Source: Candidatus Enterococcus moelleringii | GTDB lineage: Bacteria > Bacillota > Bacilli > Lactobacillales > Enterococcaceae | NCBI RefSeq assembly: GCF_017377575.1 | Contig: NZ_JAFREM010000003.1 | Location: 1-64,000, forward strand | DNA length: 64,000 nt | Direction of reading: 5' to 3' | Part shown: positions 44,359 to 53,016 of the stretch, one piece after another | Position numbering within the stretch: position 1 is the first letter of the stretch | How the letters are laid out: the number at the start of each line of letters is the position of its first letter | Program-made: the position numbers and the translations under genes | The notes under the pieces: model-generated | Databases searched by the model: none | Told to the model about the DNA's origin: nothing | The model's input: the letters and a program-made list of their open reading frames with translations, nothing else

Positions 44359-45258
44359 ATGTTAATCAATATGAATCAAATGCTGGAAATTGCTAAAGAG
44401 GAAAAATTCGCTGTAGGTGCCTTCAACGTCGCTGATAGTAACTTCCTAAGAGTCGTGATCGAAGCCGCTGAAGAAAATGATGCACCAGCAATCATCGCCG
44501 TGCATCCAACCGAATTAGATTTTACCAAAGATGAGTTCTTCCAATATGCCGTATCTCGTGCGAAAAACAGTTCAGTACCTTTTGTTATTCACATGGATCA
44601 CGGTGACAGCTTAGCCAGCATCATGCGAGCAATCCACTGCGGCTTCAGCTCAGTCATGATCGACGGTTCATTGCTTCCTTTTGAAGAAAATATCGCTGTT
44701 ACTAAAGAAGTCGTTGATGTATGTCACAAAATCGGCGTATCAGTCGAAGGTGAATTAGGAACAATCGGCAACACCGGTACGACGATTGAAGGCGGCGTAT
44801 CAGAAGTGATCTACACTAGACCAGAAGATGCCGATGAATTTATCCAAAAAACTGGCATTGATACATTAGCGGTTGCCATCGGTACTGCTCATGGTATTTA
44901 TCCAAAAAATATCAAACCACAATTGAAGATGGATGTATTGCAAGAAATCAAAGACCGGGTAGATATTCCATTGGTTCTCCATGGAGGATCAGCCAATCCA
45001 GATGAAGAAATTGCTAAAGCAGTTCAAATCGGGATTCAAAAGGTCAATATCTCTTCTGATTACAAATACGCTTTCTACAAAAAATGCCGTGAAATTCTTT
45101 CAACAACGGAACTTTGGGATGCCAATGCCATCTATCCAGAATGTATCGATGCAGCCAAAGCCGTCGTGAAACAAAAAATGGAATTGTTCAACTCAATCGG
45201 ACAAGCCAAAGTCTATCGCGAAAGAAATGTTCAACCTTGGAGACAAGACCAAGCATAA
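44359..45258 (+). CDS. Class II ketose-bisphosphate aldolase (second of two)
   Basis: A 299-residue paralogue with the same layout: HMDHGDS, EGELGTIGN, AIGTAHGIYP and LVLHGGSANPD. It is clearly diverged from the gene upstream (15 bp away), so the two could cleave different epimers or form a heteromer, as with GatY/GatZ-type pairs. It resembles YdjI-like aldolases. RBS GAGGAG lies upstream. Confidence 0.87.
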   Translation: MLINMNQMLEIAKEEKFAVGAFNVADSNFLRVVIEAAEENDAPAIIAVHPTELDFTKDEFFQYAVSRAKNSSVPFVIHMDHGDSLASIMRAIHCGFSSVMIDGSLLPFEENIAVTKEVVDVCHKIGVSVEGELGTIGNTGTTIEGGVSEVIYTRPEDADEFIQKTGIDTLAVAIGTAHGIYPKNIKPQLKMDVLQEIKDRVDIPLVLHGGSANPDEEIAKAVQIGIQKVNISSDYKYAFYKKCREILSTTELWDANAIYPECIDAAKAVVKQKMELFNSIGQAKVYRERNVQPWRQDQA

Positions 45259-45264
45259 AAAATC

Positions 45265-45294
45265 AAAGCCAAGGAAATTTTCCTTGGCTTTTTT
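45265..45294 (+). terminator. Terminator between aldolase and kinase genes
   Basis: AAAGCCAAGGAAA/TTTCCTTGGCTTT perfect stem and T-run. The kinase RBS follows at once, so some read-through is likely. Confidence 0.85.
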
Positions 45295-45307
45295 GGAGGA
45301 GAAAAGC

Positions 45308-46168
45308 ATGTATATTGGCGGAATAGAAGCCGGCGGCACCAAATTTGTTTGTGCTGTGGCGAATCAGGAATTAGCAATCATCGAAAAAGTCAGCATCCCT
45401 ACTACCACCCCGGAAGAAACCTTGGCAGGCGTTTTTCAATTTTTTGACCGCTTCATACTGGATGCGTTGGGGGTCGGCTCTTTCGGTCCGATTGGCGTGC
45501 AAAAGGAACAAGCGAACTATGGTCATATTTTAGCAACGCCTAAAAAAGGCTGGACCAATTTTGATTTTCTAGGCTCATTGAAAGAGCGCTACGACATTCC
45601 CATGGCTTGGACGACGGACGTGAATGCGGCGGCTTACGGTGAATTGAAAAAGGGAGCTGCCTGTGGATGTAAAAGCTGTATTTATTTAACTGTCGGAACC
45701 GGGATCGGCGGCGGCATTGTCGTGGATAATGCCGTGTTCCAGGGTATCAGCCACCCAGAAATGGGCCACATTTTTGTCAAAAGACATCCCGAAGATACTT
45801 ACGAAGGAACCTGTCCTTATCACAAGGATTGTCTAGAAGGGTTGGCATCCGGCCCATCGCTAGAAGCACGCACCGGTATCCGGGGAGAAAACTTGCCAGC
45901 CGATCATCCAGTTTGGGAGCTGCAGGCCTACTATCTGGCGCAAGCCCTGATGGCCTATACCTTAATTTTAAATCCGGAAAAAATCGTCTTAGGTGGGGGC
46001 GTCATGAATCAGCCTCATCTGCTGGAAAAAATCCGCCAGCAATTTACGAAGCTTTTGAATGGGTATGTAGAAATCCCCAATGTCGACGAATACATCGTCT
46101 GCTGGGGAATGCCGGATGAGAGCGGCTTGATGGGGACCCTGCTGCTGGCGCAACAGGAAATCGTCTGA
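45308..46168 (+). CDS. scrK: ROK-family fructokinase
   Basis: A 286-residue sugar kinase. GGIEAGGTKFVCAV is the ATP-binding phosphate loop, TVGTGIGGGIVV the ROK signature, and HPEMGHIFVKRHPED with CPYHKDCLEGLASG the zinc-binding H-C-H-C segment typical of ROK fructokinases. The ATG at 45308 follows TGGAGGAG. With the PTS and aldolases it supports a fructose-like pathway. Confidence 0.9.
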   Translation: MYIGGIEAGGTKFVCAVANQELAIIEKVSIPTTTPEETLAGVFQFFDRFILDALGVGSFGPIGVQKEQANYGHILATPKKGWTNFDFLGSLKERYDIPMAWTTDVNAAAYGELKKGAACGCKSCIYLTVGTGIGGGIVVDNAVFQGISHPEMGHIFVKRHPEDTYEGTCPYHKDCLEGLASGPSLEARTGIRGENLPADHPVWELQAYYLAQALMAYTLILNPEKIVLGGGVMNQPHLLEKIRQQFTKLLNGYVEIPNVDEYIVCWGMPDESGLMGTLLLAQQEIV

Positions 46169-46262
46169 TTCTGCTGTTTTCATTGCTTTTTCTGAAAAAG
46201 GAAGGTCGAGGACTAAAACTGTGCTACAATAAAAAATAATGGAAAAATGAAGGAGTATACCT

Positions 46263-47096
46263 ATGAAAATTCTAAAACCAATCGGTGCCTTCCTAATTGC
46301 TTTCGTCTTTTTTATTGCAGCCACGATTTTAGGCAGCTTAGTCACCAGTGTTTTAGGAGACATCAACGTATTTGTTCGCTTTACCCTCGGGATGTTGGTA
46401 CAAATTATCATCTGTGCTTACGGGATCTTTTTGGCAGGCAAAGTGGAGCGGCTGTCATTGCAGGATTACGGCATCAAGTGGCAGAAAAATGATCTGCCCA
46501 AGCTTTTGCTGGGCTTAGTAATCGGAATTGCGGCCTTTCTAATCGTCTGTGCACCGCTGTATTTGACGGGCGCGTATTCACTAGCTTCAGGCAGTTACGC
46601 TATCGAGGATATTGCTTTAGATTTCATTTTGTTTGTGGCAGTGGGTTTTACTGAAGAATTCTTATGCCGCGGCTTTTTGCTGCACCGGTTCCTGCGCTTT
46701 GGTCCCTTCAAAGCTTTGGCGCTGTCGGCGGCGATTTTTTCCCTACTGCACTTAGCTAACCCTGGGGTTACGGTGCTGTCGTTAGTAAATATTTTCCTAG
46801 CCGGTATTTTTATCGGATCAACTATGTTTGCGACGAACAGTATTTATACTGCGGTGGGTGTCCACATTACTTGGAACTGGGTACAGGGAGCGATTATGGG
46901 CATCCCGGTCAGCGGCTCTACTGGGGACGGCTATTTTGTCACCAACATTGTCAGCAACAATACGGTGGTAACGGGCGGTGCTTTTGGCGCAGAGGGATCG
47001 ATTGCCTGCACCATCCTGCTAACGATATTCAGCGTGCTGCTGCTGGCTTATGCCAAAAAGAACAACAAGCTGCAGTATTTCCAACCTGCTATCTAA
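46263..47096 (+). CDS. CPBP-family intramembrane metalloprotease
   Basis: A 277-residue membrane protein. GFTEEFLCRGFLLHRF holds the EExxxR motif, and IFSLLHLANPG and GVHITWNW hold the His residues of the abortive-infection/CAAX protease family. About eight membrane segments. Members process peptides or give bacteriocin self-immunity; no bacteriocin gene is adjacent. RBS GAAGGAG precedes the ATG. Confidence 0.88.
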   Translation: MKILKPIGAFLIAFVFFIAATILGSLVTSVLGDINVFVRFTLGMLVQIIICAYGIFLAGKVERLSLQDYGIKWQKNDLPKLLLGLVIGIAAFLIVCAPLYLTGAYSLASGSYAIEDIALDFILFVAVGFTEEFLCRGFLLHRFLRFGPFKALALSAAIFSLLHLANPGVTVLSLVNIFLAGIFIGSTMFATNSIYTAVGVHITWNWVQGAIMGIPVSGSTGDGYFVTNIVSNNTVVTGGAFGAEGSIACTILLTIFSVLLLAYAKKNNKLQYFQPAI

Positions 47097-47112
47097 ATTT
47101 GAACGAGTTGCG

Positions 47113-47146
47113 ATACCCGTAGACAGCTGTCTGCGGGTATTTATTA
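47113..47146. terminator. Terminator between convergent genes
   Basis: ATACCCG..AGACA/TGTCT..CGGGTAT stem, T-rich to the right; it serves the CPBP gene and abuts the end of the minus-strand gene. Confidence 0.75.
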
Positions 47147-47935
47147 TGCAATCCGATAATAGGAATCGTTGACTCTTTTTACTTGGACGACAAATCGACT
47201 CCCGCTTAAGAAACCGAGCCAACGAAGTAAATCGCTGGTTGGAACAGCTAATTTTGAACGGATTTCTTCTATTATAATTGCTTCTCCTATTTCGTAGCTT
47301 TGGAGCAAAATGATTAATTGTTTTAATGCATTTTTATCTCGAATCGTTGCTGGAGCCTCATTTTTGAATGTAAACCCTGATTTTCTCAGCAGCTGAATGA
47401 GCTGTTGATTGTCCTCTTCGTATAAAGGCAAATCTGCTTGAGAAAATTCAGTTAAACGTGTAAGAAAACCTTGGCTGCATTGGTTTTTTAAGCCGCGATT
47501 GATAAAATGGTTGTAATAACGATGCGGGAAACGCAGGCCTTGGTCAATACTGAGAAGAATCAGATCAATTCCGCGGTCTAGTTGGTGAACACCAGATTGA
47601 ACCTGCTGGGCGACCTTGGGATCAATTCCCGTATGTTGAGCAAAATGGGTCGAACCTAAAGTCAGCTTTTCATCGGTATTTTTAGAAACCAGTACAAATT
47701 GATACTTTAATTCTCGACCACAGCGACAGTAAAGTTTGTCTTCATCAGGCCCATTTGGATAAAGAAGATTCTCCTTGAAATCAACAAACAGCCATTCATC
47801 ATCCTTTAAGAGATTTTCTGTTAAAAAGAGTGACTGCATTTGATATTTTTTCACCTTTTGCAAGGTTTCCTGCTGCAATGGAGTTAATGTCTGCCAAAGC
47901 TCCAGCCGCCGTTCACGAGTTAAATCAATCGCCAA
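47144..47935 (-). CDS. Uncharacterised protein, DUF3895-like
   Basis: About 263 residues. It holds a small CRCG element (LYCRCGRELKYQFVL) and helical regions, and resembles DUF3895-type proteins; this assignment is tentative. The only well-placed start is TTG at 47935, 8 nt after AAAGGAGG; the open frame upstream crosses into the neighbour's promoter. The C-terminal part (EIRSKLAVPTSDLLRWLGFL) could be a winged helix. It is divergent from the HNH gene, with 59 bp between starts. Confidence 0.6.
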   Translation of the reverse strand: MAIDLTRERRLELWQTLTPLQQETLQKVKKYQMQSLFLTENLLKDDEWLFVDFKENLLYPNGPDEDKLYCRCGRELKYQFVLVSKNTDEKLTLGSTHFAQHTGIDPKVAQQVQSGVHQLDRGIDLILLSIDQGLRFPHRYYNHFINRGLKNQCSQGFLTRLTEFSQADLPLYEEDNQQLIQLLRKSGFTFKNEAPATIRDKNALKQLIILLQSYEIGEAIIIEEIRSKLAVPTSDLLRWLGFLSGSRFVVQVKRVNDSYYRIA

Positions 47936-47994
47936 TTGTTCCGCCTCCTTTGTGTTAGGATAGCGTGAATAAAATGTCTTGTAAAGGAGCACTT

Positions 47995-48771
47995 ATGACC
48001 TATAAACGAATCAAAGCAGTCGGTGCTTATTGCCCAGACTGCCAACGAAAATTAGAAATTCTGCTAAACGACGGCGATCAAAATAATTTATGCATCTGTT
48101 TTCGCTGCCGTACTGTTTACGAAATACATGAGACTAGCCTACATAAACTGCCTGTCAGCAAGCAAACCACTGAATCAGAAAAGCAGCAGCTTGCTCGGCT
48201 GGTAGAAGTCCTGCCGGATAAATATCACTACAAAGGTAAAGGCAGCCAACTAAGAGAAACTAACAACGGATTTCAGCGAAATTGGCTTAGTTTAGCTGCC
48301 TACGAACAGCAATTTAACGAAGCGTTAGGCTACAATCAATGTGACCTGCGTTCAGTCCCTAACAGCTGCAAATGGTGTGGCGCTGAGCTGCCGAAGGGGC
48401 GGCGATCTTTTTGCAAAGACAGCTGTTCCCGCAATTATTCCAAGGCGACCTTCACGAAGCGGCACATGGCAACTTTGCCCTATCGGATCGCCTGCCGTGA
48501 TAACTTCTATTGCCAGGTTAGCGGCGAAGACTTGGCCCAGATCAATCGCCACGGCCAGCGGATTCCAGCCAGCAACGGAAATTTAGCCATTCATCATTTA
48601 GTGTTTGTTTCCCAAAACGGAACCGACTATGAACAAAATTTACTCACGCTTTCTGCCGAGGTCCATCGCGCATACCACGCCGGTGATCCTGAAATTGTCG
48701 CCAAGGTAAATAAAATCCGCGATGAACGCCTAGAAAAGTGCCAAGCAAAAATGCGTTTCACTACTAAATAA
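47995..48771 (+). CDS. HNH-type nuclease-like protein with zinc knuckles
   Basis: About 258 residues. CPDC and CFRC form an N-terminal zinc ribbon (about residues 11-40), CKWCG..FCKDSC a second zinc knuckle, and LAIHHLVFV..NLLTLSAEVHRAYH an HNH fold (HH, N, H). Start ATG 47995 follows AAAGGAG. The substrate is unknown. Divergent arrangement with another zinc-motif protein suggests a pair acting together, perhaps in DNA handling. Confidence 0.7.
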   Translation: MTYKRIKAVGAYCPDCQRKLEILLNDGDQNNLCICFRCRTVYEIHETSLHKLPVSKQTTESEKQQLARLVEVLPDKYHYKGKGSQLRETNNGFQRNWLSLAAYEQQFNEALGYNQCDLRSVPNSCKWCGAELPKGRRSFCKDSCSRNYSKATFTKRHMATLPYRIACRDNFYCQVSGEDLAQINRHGQRIPASNGNLAIHHLVFVSQNGTDYEQNLLTLSAEVHRAYHAGDPEIVAKVNKIRDERLEKCQAKMRFTTK

Positions 48772-48903
48772 TGCAGCCCGCCGCCTTCAGTCAACCAATC
48801 TACACCTAAAGTCCTACTTCAATCTTATACTTTCGCACGACGCATGAAAGTTGATTCCGCCTTACAATTTTATTAACGAGTGATTAGAAGCAGGAGGATG
48901 AAA

Positions 48904-49725
48904 ATGAAGAAGCTATTAATTGGACTAGGTGTTGTATTGTTGGCAGGGGGCGGCTTTTTTTGGTACCAAAGCACGCAAGCAAAAGCCAATGAAGACACAG
49001 AATACGTAGAACTATACCAGGTTGAACAGCAAACGCCTTTACACCTAAAAGGACAGGTCCAGCCCACCAAGCAGCAAACCGTCCTAATTGCGGAAGACAA
49101 AGGCAAAGTGCGCACCATTCACGTCAACGAAGGCGACCACGTGCTGGCAGGAACAGTCTTAGTTACTTACGACTGGGGCGAGCAGGTGAAAGCAGCCTAT
49201 GATTCCGTGGTAACCTCCATCAACGAAGACGCGAAAAATGATCCCCAACAAACCTTGATGATTTTAAAAAGCGAAGAATCTGCCATCAAAGGAACTGTCA
49301 CTGAATACGACAAAGAAAAAGTTGCCTTAAACGAAGCCGTCGAAATCCAGTGTACCAACAATGACCGGATCGTCACCGGACGAGTAACCAACATCGCTGA
49401 GATGAACAACGAACCGAAAGCGGAAAGTACTTCTTCCATCGTTACCTACAATTTCGCAGCAGTTCCCGACGAAACCATCCCTGTCGGCTATTCAGTGGAG
49501 CTGTTGATTCCCAGAAATGAACTGCATCTGCCGGTCAAAAGCGTCAAAGAAAAAGACGGCCAGTGTTACGTGTATACAGTAGCTAAAAACAAAGCCGTGG
49601 AAACACCCATCACTGCGATAAAAGGCAATGGCTATTATGTCTTGCAAGACGGCTTGGCTGTCGATGAAGAAATTGTCAAAGACGCAACCGGCATCAAGGA
49701 CGGGATGGAAGTGACCATTCAATGA
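48904..49725 (+). CDS. MacA-like efflux periplasmic adaptor protein
   Basis: A 273-residue membrane-anchored adaptor: one N-terminal membrane helix (LLIGLGVVLLAGGGFFW), a barrel-sandwich (LHLKGQVQPTKQQTVLIAE, VNEGDHVLAGTVL) and a beta-barrel end. It precedes an ABC ATPase and FtsX-like permease, forming a MacAB-type efflux or lipid/peptide export operon. ATG 48904 follows AGGAGG; the four-base overlap ATGA with the next gene shows coupling. Confidence 0.85.
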   Translation: MKKLLIGLGVVLLAGGGFFWYQSTQAKANEDTEYVELYQVEQQTPLHLKGQVQPTKQQTVLIAEDKGKVRTIHVNEGDHVLAGTVLVTYDWGEQVKAAYDSVVTSINEDAKNDPQQTLMILKSEESAIKGTVTEYDKEKVALNEAVEIQCTNNDRIVTGRVTNIAEMNNEPKAESTSSIVTYNFAAVPDETIPVGYSVELLIPRNELHLPVKSVKEKDGQCYVYTVAKNKAVETPITAIKGNGYYVLQDGLAVDEEIVKDATGIKDGMEVTIQ

Positions 49726-50408
49726 TCGTAATGAAAGACATTAATAAGTTTTATACCGCCGATCAGGAGAAAATTCACGTACTGAAGAATATTTCTTTAA
49801 CCATCGACGAACACGAATTTGTCGCAGTTATGGGTCCGTCTGGTTCCGGCAAATCCACCTTGATCAATACCATCAGCTTTTTGGATGGCGATTTTGAAGG
49901 CAGCTATACCTTTAATGGGGAAAATGCCTATCGCTACAAAGATGAGCGCTTATCCGCGCTGCGCAACCAGTCCGTTGGTTTTGTTTTCCAGGCTTTCCAG
50001 CTGATAGAAAACAATACGGTGATGGAAAATGTCGCACTGCCCTTATTGTACGGCGGGATGAAGTCACGCCAAACAAAACCGTTAGTGATGGCCGCTTTGA
50101 AAAAGGTCGGCATTGCTGATAAATACAACAAGCTGCCAAAACAGCTTTCCGGCGGGCAGCAGCAGCGGGTCGCTATCGCCCGAGCGATTGTCGGCAATCC
50201 AAAATTTATTGTCGCCGATGAACCCACCGGTGCCTTAGACAGCCACACCTCAGAAGAAATTATGCACTTATTCAAACGCTTAAACGAAGAAGAAAAAGTC
50301 ACCATCTTGATGGTCACCCACGATGCCGACGCGGCAGCTTATTGCCAGCGGGTGATCACCGTAAAAGACGGGGAAATCTTGGAAGCAGGTGTGGCGCATG
50401 CGGTTTAG
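49722..50408 (+). CDS. ABC transporter ATP-binding protein, MacB/LolD-like
   Basis: A 228-residue ATPase with Walker A GPSGSGKST, Q-loop GFVFQAFQL, signature LSGGQQQR, Walker B FIVADEPTGALD and H-loop VTHDADAAAY. It powers the permease encoded next, with which it overlaps by 11 bp. Substrates of such systems include peptides and antibiotics. Confidence 0.93.
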   Translation: MIVMKDINKFYTADQEKIHVLKNISLTIDEHEFVAVMGPSGSGKSTLINTISFLDGDFEGSYTFNGENAYRYKDERLSALRNQSVGFVFQAFQLIENNTVMENVALPLLYGGMKSRQTKPLVMAALKKVGIADKYNKLPKQLSGGQQQRVAIARAIVGNPKFIVADEPTGALDSHTSEEIMHLFKRLNEEEKVTILMVTHDADAAAYCQRVITVKDGEILEAGVAHAV

Positions 50409-51612
50409 TGAAGTATGGAAAACATCCTTTAAGGCTATCGGCAAAAACAAACGCCGCAGCTTTTTAACCATGATCGGCCTGGTCATCGGCGTCTCAGCCG
50501 TGATTACCGTCTTTTCAATTGGGCGCGCTTTTGAAGATTATGCCTCAGAATTTATTGGCTTGGATCAATTTGACGGCAGTGTGGGGCTAACCTTTAGTCC
50601 CAGCGATGAGTCGTTTGCGGCCAATCATTTAGACGGCTTCACCGAGGAGGACATTGGTCGGATTGAAAGTTTGCCCGGCGTAGAATCCGCCACTTATTAT
50701 ACCGGTCAACGCAACGGCGTAAAATATGCCGAACAAACGATTGATGATGCCAGCAGTGACACTCGCTGGGGATATTTCAAATTGTTAACCGATGAAGGAA
50801 GCAATGTCATCCACGGCCGCGGGATTAAACTAAGCGACAGTGTTAATGAAAACCCGGTGGTGGTGATTGATGAGGTCGTTGCCGAAGCGATTAACAAGGA
50901 TGAGCCGGCTACTCCGGTTGGTCAATCCATCCAAATCGGCGGGCACTTGTTTGAAGTTGTCGGCATTATGGCCGAGCGGGAAAGCAACGGCATTATTTCC
51001 ACTGAAGAAGATAACGTCATCGCAGAAATGCCGGAAAACGTCTTCCAGCAATTTTTCGAAACCGAAGAACGTTCGATGGTTCAGGTGAAGATGACCCCAA
51101 CTGCCAATGTGGAGAACGTCACCAAGGAAACCGAAACTATGCTGAAAAGGTATGGCACCCAAAAGGATCTCGGCAGCTATTCCAGTCAAGATTTGGCAGG
51201 CCAGGTAGACACCTTGCGGACCTTGTTGACTAGCATTACTTTGCTGATCTCAGTTGTCGGCGGAATTTCGCTATTTATCTCCGGCATTGGTGTGATGAAT
51301 ATGATTTACATTTCCGTGTCTGAACGGACCAAAGAAATCGGTGTGCGCCGAGCGATGGGCGGCACCAAAGGCAATATCATGATGCAGTTTCTGCTGGAAG
51401 GTATTTCTCTAACCTTGATCGGAGGCACGATCGGCTACTTGCTGGGAATGCTGTTTGCTTTCTTGATCAGTATGTTTACGCCCCTCAGTGTACAGCCGGA
51501 CATGTTCACCGTGCTGTTAGCCTTCGGTTTGTCTGTCGTTATCGGCATCATTTTCAGCTGGCTGCCAGCCAAAAGTGCCGCCAGCAAAGACATCGTTTCT
51601 CTATTACGCTAA
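50398..51612 (+). CDS. ABC transporter permease, MacB/FtsX-like
   Basis: A 404-residue permease with one N-terminal membrane helix (SFLTMIGLVIGVSAVITVF), a large extracellular MacB_PCD domain and three C-terminal helices with the FtsX motif VSERTKEIGVRRAMGG. ATG 50398 is set by AGGTG. It completes the efflux operon. Confidence 0.92.
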   Translation: MRFSEVWKTSFKAIGKNKRRSFLTMIGLVIGVSAVITVFSIGRAFEDYASEFIGLDQFDGSVGLTFSPSDESFAANHLDGFTEEDIGRIESLPGVESATYYTGQRNGVKYAEQTIDDASSDTRWGYFKLLTDEGSNVIHGRGIKLSDSVNENPVVVIDEVVAEAINKDEPATPVGQSIQIGGHLFEVVGIMAERESNGIISTEEDNVIAEMPENVFQQFFETEERSMVQVKMTPTANVENVTKETETMLKRYGTQKDLGSYSSQDLAGQVDTLRTLLTSITLLISVVGGISLFISGIGVMNMIYISVSERTKEIGVRRAMGGTKGNIMMQFLLEGISLTLIGGTIGYLLGMLFAFLISMFTPLSVQPDMFTVLLAFGLSVVIGIIFSWLPAKSAASKDIVSLLR

Positions 51613-51629
51613 ATACAAGAAACCATTTC

Positions 51630-51750
51630 TTGTCGTGCTATACTAGAATAAAAAACGAAAGAAGGGATCGCTGATGAATTGTCGTTCACCCAACTAACCA
51701 ACCGCCCGAGATCCTCCAAAAAATTTGCCAACTAAGAAAAAATTTGGAGG
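51630..51750 (+). promoter_or_regulatory. Possible translational attenuator before the methyltransferase
   Basis: A promoter -10 TATACT is followed by a seven-codon leader ORF (MNCRSPN, 51674-51697) with AGAAGGG upstream. CCTCCAAA (51713-51720) is complementary to TTTGGAGG (51743-51750), the RBS of the methyltransferase. GGATC (51665-51669) can pair with GATCC (51710-51714) and would open that hairpin. The layout resembles drug-inducible attenuators; function here is inferred. Confidence 0.45.
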
Positions 51751-51758
51751 ACAAGCAA

Positions 51759-52544
51759 ATGAAAAAACAAAACGTAGAAGAAAAATTGGCCAGCTCGCTA
51801 ACTGCCGAGACCACCGAGCTTGTGCCCTATTTGGCCTACTTGCTGCAGGATCTATGGGAATTAGGCAGTATTCCGGCCGTTATGCAGGAACTGATTGAAG
51901 ACCATATCACGACTTCAAGGGAAACGAAGGTCCTTGATCTAGGCTGCGGCAAAGGTGCCGTGGCAATCACCTTAGCCAAAGAATTAGGTATAAAGGTGAA
52001 GGGGATCGATTTATTGCCGGACTTCATTGAAGCAGCCAAGCAAAAAGCCGCTGAATTCCAAGTAGCAAATTTATGCCAGTTTGCCGTTGGCGATATCAAT
52101 CAAGCGGTGAAAGAAGAACGGGACTACGATATTGTGCTCTTCGGCGCTGTCGGCGATGTATTAGGTGAAGTGCCCGTGATGCTTCAGCAAGTAAAGCAAA
52201 CGGTCAAAGACCACGGATTCCTGTTAATCGACGATGCCTATTTAGTGGGCGATGCTGAAAATATTCGTTACCAAAATTACGAATATTTAACGCTGGATCA
52301 GTGGGAAGCCGCGTTCCAACAAGCCGGCTTTGAAGTTGCAGCGATTCAGATCGTTGAAACTACAAACGAAGATGAGATCAACAAACGCAACAATCAGTTG
52401 ATCCGCCAACGAGCAGAAGAGCTGAGTCGGAAGTATCCTGACAAACAGGAGCTGTTCGCCTCTTATGTGCAAAGCCAAGAAAACGAAACAGAAGATCTTT
52501 CGACCGATGTTGTGGGAGCCACTTGGCTGCTGCAAGCCAGATAG
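51759..52544 (+). CDS. Class I SAM-dependent methyltransferase
   Basis: A 261-residue methyltransferase: VLDLGCGKGAVAITLAKEL is motif I, and VKGIDLLPDFIEAAKQKA holds the acidic residue binding SAM. No NPPY motif appears, so a small-molecule or non-N6 substrate is likely. RBS TTTGGAGG is embedded in a predicted hairpin upstream. Start ATG 51759. Followed by a terminator. Confidence 0.85.
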   Translation: MKKQNVEEKLASSLTAETTELVPYLAYLLQDLWELGSIPAVMQELIEDHITTSRETKVLDLGCGKGAVAITLAKELGIKVKGIDLLPDFIEAAKQKAAEFQVANLCQFAVGDINQAVKEERDYDIVLFGAVGDVLGEVPVMLQQVKQTVKDHGFLLIDDAYLVGDAENIRYQNYEYLTLDQWEAAFQQAGFEVAAIQIVETTNEDEINKRNNQLIRQRAEELSRKYPDKQELFASYVQSQENETEDLSTDVVGATWLLQAR

Positions 52545-52564
52545 AACTGAATAAGCAAAGTAAG

Positions 52565-52593
52565 AAGCTCAGCGAAAAATGCTGAGCTTTTTG
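52565..52593 (+). terminator. Terminator after the methyltransferase
   Basis: AAGCTCAGC/GCTGAGCTT perfect 9-bp stem followed by TTTTG. Confidence 0.85.
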
Positions 52594-52654
52594 CTGTTGC
52601 AGCAGAAGTAGCCATCTATTTCCGCTAGTATTATGTAGTTTTCAATGAACGGAA

Positions 52655-52765
52655 TACGAAAAAGGAAAGCCCCTAAATAAACCATTCTTACTCATAGAGA
52701 AGGTGCGGCGCGCACGCACCTTCAAAGCAGCATCGTTTAAGACGATGGCTATATGTGAGTAAGTG
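52655..52765 (+). ncRNA. Antitoxin-like RNA near the second holin-like toxin
   Basis: Begins around GAAAAAGGAAAGCCCC, as the first antitoxin does with GAAAAGGGAAG. A closing stem CTTACTCA/TGAGTAAG (52687-52694 with 52756-52763) encloses two hairpins: GAAGGTGCG/CGCACCTTC and CATCGTTTAAGACGATG. The CGTTTAAGACG loop matches the RNA at 34766-34898. The -10 position looks poor (nearest TATTAT at about 52628-52634), so expression may be weak. Confidence 0.5.
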
Positions 52766-52767
52766 TG

Positions 52768-52947
52768 GTTACGGCTTGCCAGAGCAGCTCTGTCGGGCAG
52801 TGAGCGGCCAGCGGGAAAAACGTGAGGAGCACCAAGGAGGCAACAGGCACATCAGCTCCTGCGATGACGATGTTCTTGGTTGTTTTTCCCGCTATTGGGC
52901 TTGCTAATCCGACGGTGAGCGATTTGGCACAGCCGTTACTTCTTGTG
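52768..52947. repeat. Long imperfect inverted repeat overlapping toxin 3' region
   Basis: AGCGGGAAAAAC (52810-52821) is perfectly inverted at 52882-52893. Outer arms GTTACGGCTTGCCA (from 52768) and TGGCACAGCCGTTAC (to about 52939) are also complementary with small gaps. A GGAGC/GCTCC hairpin lies inside. A transcript from either strand would fold into a long hairpin; the toxin stop codon is in the right arm. Confidence 0.55.
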
Positions 52948-53016
52948 GTGTCGGTCGATGGTGATCATCAAGCTGGCAAAGGCAATCGCCAATGCCAACG
53001 CTTGATACACAGTCAT
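52936..53016 (-). CDS. Second holin-like type I toxin peptide
   Basis: A 26-residue peptide, MTVYQALALAIAF followed by ASLMITI and the charged end DRHHKK. It has the single hydrophobic helix and basic tail of the holin-like toxin family, with TVYQAL in place of the usual AYExI start. The ATG at 53016 overlaps the stop of a 10-codon leader ORF (ATGA) and has AAAGGA 9 nt upstream. No clear promoter is seen. Confidence 0.65.
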   Translation of the reverse strand: MTVYQALALAIAFASLMITIDRHHKK

